From Stereocaulon alpinum (lineage: Eukaryota > Ascomycota > Lecanoromycetes > Lecanorales > Stereocaulaceae): DNA of 64,000 nucleotides. The stretch is taken from NCBI GenBank assembly GCA_018257865.1, contig JAEUBA010000090.1:62001-126000 (forward strand). Direction: 5' to 3'. Shown one piece after another: positions 24,101 through 34,128 of the stretch. How positions within the stretch are numbered: position 1 is the first letter of the stretch; each line of letters begins with the position of its first letter. Both the position numbers and the translations under genes were made by a program. The notes beneath the pieces were generated by a model, which did no database searches, had not been told where the DNA came from, and saw nothing but the letters and a program-made list of their open reading frames with translations.

Positions 24101-25151
24101 GAGGTCAATGGATAAGACGCTAGACACTTCAAGTCCCAGTACCCTAAGAGTCACACGTGATCTAGGCACATTAAAACACAAGTTGCAGCGTTTTGATGAA
24201 GCGGATATGTTGCTTACTCGTGCGCTTGCTGGGGGATTGACTAGTGAAAATTCTTGGTCTAAACAGCTCGCAGAGCGCCAACTTGGCGAGTTGCGCAAAG
24301 ACCAGGGTAGAATTATGGAGGCAGAAATCCTTCAGAAGGCTTCCTTGGCAGATACAGAGAAGCTGTATGGGACGGAACATGAAGTCACAGCCGATGCCTT
24401 GGGAAACCTTGCATTGGTTTACATTGACATGAGGCGTTTTGCAGATGCTGAGTGTTTGTTGCGGCGCGCGGTGAGCATATTCGATTCAAGTGGGGAGCCC
24501 AATAATTCTGGGCCTTATTGTGCCGTCATATTGGCTTTTGCAGTTGAGCAGCAGAATCGCGTCGCAGAGGCAGAAGGTGTCTACAGAAAGGTGTGGGATG
24601 AGGTATCTCAAGATCCCGATTCATACATCGTGACTACCACAACCTGCGCGATATCGATGTCCCGTGTTTTGTACGCACAGGAGCACAAAAGAGAAGCAGA
24701 AACCCTCCATGAGCGCGCGTTGAACAGTCTGGAAGTAGCCCTGATTTGGCTCTATCGGAGAGGTATATACGATACCAACCACGTGTGGCATGAACTCATC
24801 ACAATAGGCCGCGTTCTCGAAGATGAAGAAATGTGCAAGATAGCGCTCAAAGTGCAGGAGGAGAAGATAGGTTTCGCCCATCCAGTGACGCAACGGACTC
24901 GACAAGCTTTGGTTGCCATCTTGCATGGAAAAGGGAAGGCGGAAGAAGAGGAGGCGCTCGTACAGCGCTGTAAGGAAGCAGGCTTGGAACTACGTCTGCC
25001 GGAAGATGCAGAAGCTCCTGGGCTGGACAGTGGTGACAATGGAGCGGAAAGTGCTGGGCAGGGTGTTGCGACGATACAGGCAGACGAACATGCAAGTGGC
25101 GAGGCTGCGCATGGTCTGCACGCTGGTGAGGGGATAGCAGCGGGCAGCTGA
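21119..25151 (+). CDS. STAND/NLR-like protein: N-terminal DUF7708-like, NB-ARC, TPR repeats
   Basis: Fungal NOD-like protein of 1288 residues. Exons 21119-21926 and 22093-25151, with a 166-nt intron (GTAAGC...TTACAG) containing a CATT microsatellite. The N-terminal domain (residues 30-265) contains FGLNVVGLIWGSLKVLLVVA, the core of a helical effector-type domain seen at the N-terminus of many fungal NACHT/NB-ARC proteins. The nucleotide-binding domain starts at about 315 with FTGRDTELAQL. Walker A is GMPGLGKTQ near 332, Walker B-like WLLVFDNVNE near 406, and GLPL-like YLPLAINQIA near 500. From about 800 to 1225 there are tandem 42-residue TPRs of the kinesin-light-chain type (for example RFDEADMLLTRAL and DALGNLALVYIDMRRFADAE). 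This architecture belongs to proteins in fungal self/non-self recognition; the ligand is unknown. An alternative start at 21128 would drop three residues. Confidence 0.87.
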
Positions 25152-26163
25152 TGGTTGGGTGATCTGAGTGCGGCCTTAGTGGACGATTTGCTTGGTGGGG
25201 AATATGGGAAATATCAGTGATCTTGCTTATGGACAGCTTGCGAAGATACTCATGATGTCATTCGAAAAAGCATGAAGCGTTACGACTTATGACGGTTAGG
25301 TTTGATTTCATACGGGATGCACGGCGTAGGGTCGTCTAGGATATATGAAACAGGGCATGTGTCTTTATGGCATCTGATACTAGCTGTTAAGGCCATATTC
25401 ATCCATTGGTTACAAAAGAGAAATTAGGGTCTCTGCTCTCTAATCACTGTAGTCGGGAGCCTACAAGATGTTTATACACGGAGATCTGGAGACCGTTGTA
25501 GCATTTGTTGATGGTGACGTTTTTCTGATTTGAGCCTAAACTTTACAGCTGTCAACTCTGCGGACATCGGACCCGGGTTTGGTAGACCTACTTCACCGGA
25601 TGGCAAACGGTCCAACATGCCTCATCGCGTATTTGGAGGTACCATCGCTCGTCAATATCAGAGATATTTGACGTTTCATAGGGACGGGGCTCCCATAAAC
25701 GAGCCCAGTAGTTTGCACTCCATAACTACTAAGTTCTGTTAATCGCTCCACCTGCTAGCTCCATTAGTAGGATCAGAGGCTAAATACGTGCCTAAGGGGT
25801 GAGGGGCCTTTAGGTAGTTCCGGACCTACGTCTAGGAACCTCTGGGGTATCACGAATATCGTTTCTGAAGTATGCTGACAAGCCTCGCTTGCACCTGCCC
25901 AATGCGACGTCGCGGATCGGCTCGGTTGATCATGCATGGCTTACTTATGCAAACATAACGTACACGCCGAGCATGCCAAGTAAAGATTGTCATGCCCCAC
26001 CAGTTGCGAGCTTGCGTTACAATGATTCCGTGGGATTCCAAGCATTTATACCACAGAATCTTGCTACTCGTCACCTTAAAACTTTGTAATGTATTGTTGC
26101 TGAGAACTCAGCTACTGGGATTCACTTTTGTTTTTCTTTGGGGTAGCAATAGGCCCAGAACCC
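25152..26163. other. Intergenic region, about 1 kb
   Basis: No gene seen. Around 25790-25850 there is a GC-rich patch (ctaaggggtgaggggcctttagg) resembling other short GC-rich intergenic fragments in this window. The remainder is the promoter of the transporter. Confidence 0.45.
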
Positions 26164-27918
26164 ATGACCGATACACCATCAAGCCAAGATTCACGAAGAC
26201 AGGCAGAGGCGAACATAGTATCTCGGCATCTGCCGTCGGGCTATACAGCTGAACCTGATGTAGTGGCAGGTGGTGGTGATAATGCATCCGCATCTGCGCC
26301 TGACCTCACTTCACCAGAACAGCAGGACTCGCTGAAGCTGCAAGGCGGCGACGTGCACCGCGAAATATTCAAGATCAAAGCCAGAGGTAAATTGCACCAA
26401 CGGTCAGCCACGTTTGCACATCCTAGCGTTCGCAGATCAGGCACTTTCGCTCCTACTAGGGGTTACGTCACACCTAGTGAACAACGCGCCCCAGGTGGGT
26501 TTCGCCGTCAATTTTTGCTCAGGCAACGTCAACGACTTAGCACCGTGACAACACCTGTAACGACAAATTTCATCTCCTTCCTCGATCTTTATGGCAGCTT
26601 TGCGGGCGAAGACTTGGCGGAGTCGGAAGATGAATCCACCATCCAAAGCGCAGACGAAGATGAGGAAGCTCAACCAGGCGAGACGAGACCACTGCTTGAC
26701 CGGCGGAGAAGCTCTCGACGACCAGCTAAGCAGGGTGATGCGAAAGTTACCAAGTCATTCTTCACTTTGTTGAAGGCGTTCATTGGGACGGGAATCATGT
26801 TCTTACCCAAAGCTTTCCGGAACGGCGGTATCCTCTTCTCTTCCATCACCCTTGTCACAGTCTCGCTACTCTCATGCTTATGTTTCCACCTGCTCCTACA
26901 ATGCCGAAAGCGCTACGGAGGTGGCTATGGTGAGCTGGGCGCTACAATCGGAGGGCCGAAGTTCCGCTCTCTGATACGTGCATCGATTACGATATCGCAA
27001 ATCGGCTTCGTCTGTGCAGGCATCATCTTTGTAGCGGAGAACCTGTTCTCTTTCCTTGACGCCGTCGCTCCAGCTCGATCTTCGCTACTCGGAACAAAGA
27101 CCCTCATAGGACTGCAACTCATCATACTCATCCCACTAGCTCTGATTCGCAATATCTCGAAGTTGGGTCCCGCGGCCTTGCTTGCCGACGTGTTCATTTT
27201 CATCGGTCTAGTGTACATCTGGTACTACGACATTGCCACGCTCTCCTCACAAGGTCTGCATCCAACAGTCAAGCTCTTCAACCCTGATGCCTTCACCTTG
27301 ACAATCGGCTCCTCGATCTTCACCTTCGAAGGCATAGGCCTCATCCTGCCCATCCAGTCATCCATGGCAGAACCAGAGAAATTCTCCCGCCTTCTTTACA
27401 TAGTAATGGTAATCATTACTATCATCTTCACTTCTATCGGTGCCCTTTGCTACGCCACATTCGGCGACCAGACACGGGTCGAAATCATCTCGAATTTTCC
27501 TCAGACCAGCAAGCTTGTCAACGCGGTGCAGTTCCTCTACTCAATGGCTGTTCTTGTCGGTACGCCTGTCCAACTCTTCCCCGCTGCGCGTATCCTTGAG
27601 ACATCCCTTTTTGGGGAGCGTGCATCAGGCAAGCGATCCTCAGCGCTGAAGTGGAAGAAAAATGGGTTTCGCACGGGGCTGACGCTTTTGTGTGGGATCA
27701 TTGCGATACTGGGGGCTAGTGATCTGGATAAGTTTGTCGCGCTGATTGGGAGCTTTGCTTGCGTGCCGCTGGTGTATATCTATCCTGCCCTGTTGCATTA
27801 CAGGGGCATTGCGGAGGCCCGGTGGATGAAGGTTGGGGATGCATTGGTGATGGCTGTGGGGCTTGGGATGATGATTTATACTACTGTAATCACGGTGTCG
27901 AACTGGATCGCGGAATGA
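26164..27918 (+). CDS. Vacuolar amino-acid transporter, Avt3/Avt4 type (AAAP family)
   Basis: Intronless membrane protein of 584 residues. Avt3/Avt4 proteins export amino acids from the vacuole to the cytosol. The first 195 residues are a hydrophilic cytosolic tail, Ser/Arg-rich and then acidic (DEDEEAQPGETRPLLDRR, including a possible dileucine sorting signal). The transporter core starts near residue 198 with SFFTLLKAFIGTGIMFLPKA, the first segment of the AAAP fold and its substrate-binding GTGI motif. About ten further hydrophobic segments follow, including FIFIGLVYIWYYDIATL and IFTFEGIGLILPIQSSM, the latter a signature of this subgroup. The start chosen is the first ATG; the frame is open further upstream but without an ATG. 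Confidence 0.9.
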   Translation: MTDTPSSQDSRRQAEANIVSRHLPSGYTAEPDVVAGGGDNASASAPDLTSPEQQDSLKLQGGDVHREIFKIKARGKLHQRSATFAHPSVRRSGTFAPTRGYVTPSEQRAPGGFRRQFLLRQRQRLSTVTTPVTTNFISFLDLYGSFAGEDLAESEDESTIQSADEDEEAQPGETRPLLDRRRSSRRPAKQGDAKVTKSFFTLLKAFIGTGIMFLPKAFRNGGILFSSITLVTVSLLSCLCFHLLLQCRKRYGGGYGELGATIGGPKFRSLIRASITISQIGFVCAGIIFVAENLFSFLDAVAPARSSLLGTKTLIGLQLIILIPLALIRNISKLGPAALLADVFIFIGLVYIWYYDIATLSSQGLHPTVKLFNPDAFTLTIGSSIFTFEGIGLILPIQSSMAEPEKFSRLLYIVMVIITIIFTSIGALCYATFGDQTRVEIISNFPQTSKLVNAVQFLYSMAVLVGTPVQLFPAARILETSLFGERASGKRSSALKWKKNGFRTGLTLLCGIIAILGASDLDKFVALIGSFACVPLVYIYPALLHYRGIAEARWMKVGDALVMAVGLGMMIYTTVITVSNWIAE

Positions 27919-28850
27919 TAAGTTGCTAGGTCATGAATATGGTCCGAGAGAAAGCGAAAGCTTTCTGGAGTCGATGGTTGGTCCACATGGCCAGAGGAAG
28001 CGACGTAAGATGGCTAACGAGTGATATACATGGGAGTAACGTTAAAAATTGTTCCCTGACGAATCAATAAGCTTCCTCCCGTCTTCACACAAGTTCTCTT
28101 GTCAGAAGCGAAATCAAGTCTCCACAAACAGGTCGACTTTATCAGCAACTGACATATATCAGGATGACTGCACAATTGATAGGCCGCGGAGCCTACGTGG
28201 AACATATTCTGGGAACAATGCTCCTGATTTTTAAACTTTTAGATGCTTGTTGTCAGATACTCTAGAACTGGAATGTATGCCCCCGCATGTATTTTACTTT
28301 CACTCTCTAACTGTACAAGACACCGAAAAATTAGAGATAGTTTCGTCAATGGGCACAGTCTGAGAGCAGATGGTGGGGAAAAGCTGACGTATTCTGTTGT
28401 GGGAGCTGGCGACACATTGTAGGCAGTCGGCAAAAGCGTAGATACCCTCAAAGTCAGGCCATAATGTTCAAGGGAGGGTCTGTAGCTAGCAAGGTTCCTG
28501 ATTTCCTTGGGTGGTGGACCCAAAGAGGAGTCCCCTAAGCGACTTCTTCGGCAGAATCAGCGCCTGAATCATGACGTTCCTCTAGGCGGCTCCGGGGCTC
28601 CGTTCCCGGGTTCCATTCGCTCTTTGGTGACCCTGGAGCGAGAGATAAGACCGCAAACCCTAACCCTACATTGTTGGGATATCTAGCCGAGGCTCAGCCG
28701 CATGACGATTCCGGAGAAGTGGAGCAGCCGTGGCAGCCTCTGAAATCACATTTGAGCTTCCAAGCTTCCTGATGCATAACGGGGACTGCTAGAGTAGTAC
28801 CTTACTTGGACCACTTGAGATTCCAATACCCTTCTTATCAATTGGCAGCT
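27919..28850. other. Intergenic region, about 0.9 kb
   Basis: No gene seen. 28525-28640 is GC-rich with ctaagcg and ctaggcgg words seen in other intergenic patches. A 12-base telomere-like aaccctaaccct occurs at about 28656-28667. The final 100 bases are the leader of the dehydratase gene. Confidence 0.45.
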
Positions 28851-30633
28851 ATGTCCTCTTTGTTGAGGACTGTCAATCGAACCACATCCCGGCAGCTGCG
28901 GCAACGAACATTCTCTCGCTGCTTGGCCGGTAAGAGCACCCAATCGGCCTCAAGACAGCCTGCACGAACATCGACAGTACATCAAACCCCTAAATCTCGA
29001 AGCACGTTCTCCACAATGGCCGCCTTGAAGTCCAATGCCCCGGCTACGGGCGGTGTTCGGGAGTTCGACCCGGAGATCAAAGACATGGCTAGCTACGTTC
29101 ACAACTACAAGATAGACTCTGACCTTGCAGTACGTTTTCTCCTTTTAAACATACATAGGCAGGTCTGGAATTGACTCCCTATGTGCCTTAGTTCGAAACC
29201 GCCCGCTACGTCTTCCTTGACACTATTGGCTGCGGCCTCGAAGCCCTTCGATTCAAAGAATGCACCAAGCTTCTCGGGCCCATCGTCGAGGGAACGGTCG
29301 TTCCCAATGGTACTCGAGTACCTGGTACACCCTACGTGCTCGATCCAGTCAATGGTGCTTTCAATATTGGAGCAATGATTAGATGGTTAGACTACAATGA
29401 CTGCTGGCTAGCAGCGGAATGGGGTCATCCTTCAGACAACCTAGGAGGGATCCTTGCGGTAGCCGATTGGATATCGAGGACGAACCGTGCTGGTGGACAC
29501 ATCGGAAACGGGACCATCATCAAGGTCAAGGATGTGCTAGAAGCTATGATCAAGGCACATGAGATACAAGGGTGCTTAGCATTGGAGAACTCTTTCAATA
29601 AAGTAGGACTTGATCATGTCGTCCTAGTCAAGGTAGCTACGGCCGCGGTAGTCTCTAAGATGCTTGGCCTGCCAGAACGTCAAACTGCAGACGCAATATC
29701 ACAGGCGTGGGTGGACGGACAGAGCCTAAGGACATACCGACACTCGCCTAACACCATGTCGAGGAAATCCTGGGCAGCGGGCGATGCCTGCCAAAGAGCA
29801 GTGAACTTAGTGCTTAAGGTACAGCGAGGAGAACATGGTGTTCCTACTGTACTGTCAGCGCCAGTCTGGGGCTTCTATGACGTTGCTTTCAAGGGAAAGA
29901 AATTCGAATTCCAGAGACCGTACGGCAGCTACGTAATGGAGAACATCCTCTTCAAAGTCTCATACCCTGGTAAGTGTGCATCTATGGTCTCACAGGACAA
30001 TGCTGAGACAATCCAAAAATAGCCGAGTTTCACTCTCAAACAGCCATTGAAGCTGCGAAGAAAATCCACGCCGAACTGAAGGCACGAGGCAAATCGGCCG
30101 AAGACATTGAATCCATCGTCTGCCGTACTCACGAAGCCTGCATTCGAATCATCGACAAGCAACATAAGCCCATGGACAACTTCGCGGATCGCGACCATTG
30201 CGTACAGTACATGGTCGCCACCATGCTCGTCTTCAACCGCCTGGAAGCAACTGACTACACTGACGGCGGCGAGGCCGCTACCTCGCCTCTTGTCGAGTCG
30301 TTACGCCGGAGGATCTCATGTGAAGAAGACCCAGAATTCACGAAAGCCTACCACAACCCTGATATGCGCACTATACCCAATGCTCTAACTGTTACGCTTA
30401 AGGACGGATCAGTATTAGAAGAGACAGTCGTAGAGGCGCCACTCGGACATAAATTGAGGAGAGAAGAGGCTAAGCCAGAAATTTTGGACAAATTTGAACG
30501 CCATCTGGGGCCACATTTCCCTGCGCCCAAGGTACAGGAGCTACTAGAGTTGGGAAAGAATAAAGAAAAGTTGGAGAATATGGGTGTGGATGAGTACATG
30601 GATAAGTATGTGAAGGATAAGATGGAGTGGTAG
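28851..30633 (+). CDS. 2-methylcitrate dehydratase, mitochondrial (MmgE/PrpD family)
   Basis: Dehydrates 2-methylcitrate to 2-methyl-cis-aconitate in the mitochondrial methylcitrate cycle, which detoxifies propionyl-CoA. Exons 28851-29129, 29192-29969 and 30023-30633 give 555 residues; introns of 62 and 53 nt start GTACGT and GTAAGT. The first 60 residues are Arg/Ser/Thr-rich without acidic residues, as in mitochondrial presequences. The PrpD fold is recognised from FETARYVFLDTIGCGLEAL, the block WLDYNDCWLAAEWGHPSDNL with the catalytic-site Asp and His, and the C-terminal DNFADRDHCVQYMVA block. Length fits fungal homologues plus presequence. The other two pathway enzymes are 15-18 kb downstream in this window. 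Confidence 0.93.
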
Positions 30634-31196
30634 ATTAAGCCGAATCGAATTCGAGTCTACCTTACATTGTCGAAAACACGTGCTACATGGCTTAGCCCGC
30701 TTGGTGATCTGATATGTCGAATCGATACGAAACGTCGAGAAGCGATTAATGCCGGCGATTGATCAATGACCCCCTATCGGTCATCCTTCATGACATGGGC
30801 CACCTCAAGCGACTTAGATTTCCAACCGCTTGCAATTCATTGTGCTCTTGGTTAGTGCACAGGTGAATGAATGGATCTTTCATGTCACATTCATTCATCT
30901 CGTCATGAAATCAAAGGCTTCTTTGTTCGAGTCCTATCCCGAGTCTTACAATCCCATTGTGTTTGTAGGGCACGTCTCACATAGGATTGATATTTTAAGT
31001 CACATCTGGCCTGACATTGTCCTTGCGCGCTGCCGTCTGGCATGCATATATGTTCAGTCCGGAACGTGGCTTGGGAGCTCGTTCTGCAAAGACCACACGT
31101 CCTCCAGCAACTAGCTCACAGCACTTTCGCAGACTAACTCGTCATCTAGATCTCGACATATCTGCCATCCTACCTTCGATCCACAGGACCTTCAGC
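30634..31196. other. Intergenic region, no gene seen
   Basis: 560 bases between the dehydratase and the SET-domain gene. Open frames here lack motifs. The frame of the SET gene is open upstream to about 31017 but without an ATG before 31197. Confidence 0.45.
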
Positions 31197-32904
31197 ATGG
31201 CAGCCTCTACACCTTATGCTAGTTCCGGTCATGTCAAGCAGAAGAAGTCTGCGCATCTTCGGTCCAATATGTTCAAGGTAACGAAGAGTGCAATGAGAAC
31301 GAAGAAGCCGGGGAAGGAAGTAAAGGCCATAAGCCAACAGCGCAAAGCATCCAAAGCTTCGTGGGATGCGGCGAGGGCAAGAATGAGCTGGAGTATCGCG
31401 TCTGAATCGAGCTGGAAGACAATCGGCTCTTTCCAAGAGCACGCTCCACGTTCGGACGCTGAATTCAAGAAAGTGATGGGACGTATATATACCGACCTCC
31501 ATAATGAATCTTGGAAGCCGAGCATTCCTGCTGGACGTTTTGCAGAAGTGCATAGACGGGCACCTGAGCTGGTTGTCGAGTGTCTCGCGAAATTTGGAGT
31601 TGTTGGCAAGTAACCCTACTCTACTCTCCGCATTCTGAAGAATTGAAGCTAACATCATGTTAGAAGCCGCCGTCGCCCTCATGAGCGTACCCGATGCTCC
31701 CCTGAGCAGTGAGGTCATAACACACGTAGCCAGCGAATTCGTTGGTCTCAGCAATCGTGTCAAGGCCGAACGACTTTTCTCTTTCAAGGAGCTTACTTGT
31801 GAACGCTATGGAGAATTTGCCACTTGTGAGAGCTTGATATTGCTGAGCATTCTATCACACTCAGCCACGTTCCGCGAGGCTGCGGAGACCTGGGACGATG
31901 AGAATTGGAGCACACTCGTCGGATGGATCAGATGTAATGTGGTCAGCATTGGGGTGTTTGCCAAATTAAGAGGCCTCAACTACGAGACATCGCTGCAACG
32001 CGTCGCAAAGCACATCCCCGTCCATCATGAGCTGAGCTTCCTCCGCCTAGGCAACCCCAAGTACGAAATCAATCCAGGCCCAACAGACCTCTGGGTCATC
32101 TCAGAAGAGCACGGCATCAAGCCCCCTTCTTTCCAAGGAAAACCCCAACTGCACATCGACCACAACATCTACGAACAGCGGTACTTTCGCCACGCCAAAT
32201 GTCCACAATACTGGCCCAAAAGCATACCTTATCCCTCAAACCCCACCCTCCGCCGTCCAGGCCAAGGCGAATGCGCATGCTGCACCAGCACAGCCATATG
32301 CGCCTGCGACCCAACCACCCACCCCGCCATGGCCGACACCCTCGTCGAACTCCACAATTACGCCGACTACAAAGGCACCGGTGTCCGCGCTCTCCAAAAT
32401 ATCCATGCAGGCACCTTGCTGGGCGAATACGTCGGCGAACTGCGCCCTGCAGGCTTCAACGACGATCCCGTGTACGGCTTCGATTTCACTGCATTAGATC
32501 GCCAACCGCACGAGGTGATTGCTACCATCTCCGCCAAGGAGAGCGGGAATTGGACGCGCTTCGTTAATCATAGCTGTCGGCCGAATTGTGCGTTTGATAC
32601 GCGTGCTGTGGGGGGAAGGATCTGCGTGCTTGTTGTTGCGCTGAGGGGGATCGAGTGGGGGGAGGAGCTGACGATTCATTATGGGGATGGGTATTGGACG
32701 CGGAGGCAGAGGTGTTTGTGTGGGGAGGATTGTTGTCGGAGTCGGGTTTGGGAGGAGGAGGATGGGCGGAGGGCGGAGGAGTTTTTGGAGGGGCTGGGGC
32801 GTGATTCGTTGGGGTTTGGAGGGCTGTGGATGGGGGATCCGGATGATAGGGGTTGTTTTGAGTGGGTTGTGAAGGGGGGCGAGAGCGGTGATGTAGAGAT
32901 GTGA
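31197..32904 (+). CDS. SET-domain protein, probable lysine methyltransferase
   Basis: Predicted protein methyltransferase of 549 residues. Exons 31197-31605 and 31664-32904; the intron has a GC donor in perfect consensus (GCAAGT), a GCTAAC branch and a TTAG acceptor. Joining gives FGVVEAAVALMS in frame, whereas the unspliced frame stops at once. The SET domain spans about residues 362-480: YADYKGTGVRALQNIHAG, LLGEYVGEL, the catalytic RFVNHSCRPNC and GEELTIHYGDGYW. Before it is a short Cys cluster (CACCTSTAICAC), and after it a post-SET-like CLCGEDCC, both probably zinc-binding. The N-terminal 350 residues match no domain I know, and the target (histone or other) is unknown. If the GC splice were not used, the second exon could start alone at the ATG at 31657. 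Confidence 0.8.
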
Positions 32905-33482
32905 GGGCTGGAGGGTTAGGTTGCTTTGGACTTTGCAAGCTTGGTGAGTGAGTGAGTGAGTGAGCATCCTGCCATTCGGCTACTAATGGATATTGTCTCT
33001 TCTTTACTCAGCTAGGACCAAGGTCTTACATTTGTCTAACTCTTCTAGCATCCGGTTCGCAGCTGTTGCTTTTCTCTGACTGCTAGCAAACAGAAACGAG
33101 GGTATAGATGGGACCATTCTTTCTACCAAATTCAACTCTCGAAATACCAGGAAAGCAATGTGGAAGGTTCAGTATGATTAGCGTGTCACTGTGACACGTA
33201 CCTACAAAGGGGAAGGCCTCGGAAAATCAAAGGAATCCGATTGTTTGAAGGGGCTGGGCGTATGGGATGCTACAAGCGCCACCATTGCCATTTCAAACGG
33301 TCCTGGTCGACCTGTATATTAACGATCAATTGACCATAGATGGTACAGGAGAACTTTGTTGGAAAATCATTCCTAGCGATAAAGTATGCATACGTAAACA
33401 CCCCAACTGGCTACCAGCGCTTCTTTACCTTACAGCATCGACTCCAAGTAATGATATCAACATCATGGTTCTCTAAAACGAC
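32905..33482. repeat. Intergenic region with GAGT microsatellite and a palindrome
   Basis: A (GTGA)n microsatellite of about five units lies at 32943-32964. At 33182-33198 there is a perfect inverted repeat, CGTGTCAC-T-GTGACACG, which could be a transcription-factor site. No gene was seen; a 69-codon plus frame at 33267-33476 has no motif. Confidence 0.5.
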
Positions 33483-34128
33483 CTACAGTCCCAGATCAGC
33501 GGGCTTGAGTTGACCTCTTTTCAACATCAGCATAAGTGCTGGTGCGGTGTCGCCGAAGATTCGAGTGCTTTTGAGCAGAACACCGTCATGCTTCGCCTTG
33601 CTGTCCTTGACATATTCGAAGTGGAAAGCCGAGTGGCTGACCATATCCCACTCCTTTCCGTAGGAATCCTTGGGCTTCGGCTCGTTCCCTGGCACGTGGA
33701 TGTTGGCGAATAGATCTGCTTGTCCAATCACTGTTGAAGGTACGAGTCAGCAATGACGTCGAGACTTATACGCAAAAATATCATTCATCCATGTAGGAAG
33801 TACAGCAAAGATTGGACCTACTCTCCCAGCCCGTCTTAGTCTCCCAGCAAGCCAGGAAGTTGGGATCATGCAGATGCGACTTGAATGGCGCATAAATTCC
33901 TGAGATACCCTTCGTCCACGCTTCTTCACCAGAGAAGACTTCACCGTTTGCTTTATAGAGAGTGAAGTCAGGCGTGTGCCAGTCCGAGACCGGATTGTCC
34001 TTTTCCCAGGCGCGGGTGTCGATGGCATTCTTGGTGTAGTCTTCCATGAATTTCATGGCTGGATGGGAGCGGGTTACTTCGTCCCAGGTGCCGTTCTTGA
34101 TAAATGTTGGTTGGGTTGGGTAAGCCAT
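33483..34128 (-). CDS. SnoaL/NTF2-like small protein
   Basis: Protein of 184 residues with the layout of the SnoaL/NTF2-like fold. This cone-shaped alpha+beta barrel is used by polyketide cyclases, isomerases and many uncharacterised fungal proteins. Minus-strand exons 34128-33822 and 33730-33483; the 91-nt intron starts GTAGGT and ends CAACAG, joining TGWE to MIGQADLF in frame. Visible: an N-terminal helix (MKFMEDYTKNAIDTRAW), then SDWHTPDFTLYKANGEVFSG and GEEAWTKGISGIYAPF, and after the splice MVSHSAFHFEYVKDSK, which fit the helix-strand order of the fold. Catalytic residues cannot be assigned, and no pathway gene adjoins it. No signal peptide. Confidence 0.75.

Noticed and set aside
28656..28667. 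Telomere-like AACCCTAACCCT
   Set aside because: Only two units in an otherwise ordinary intergenic region; expected occasionally by chance and not evidence of a chromosome end.
32494..32967. 157- and 124-codon Pro-rich minus-strand frames
   Set aside because: Antisense to the G-rich end of the SET gene; Pro/His-rich text is the typical complement of G-rich coding sequence.
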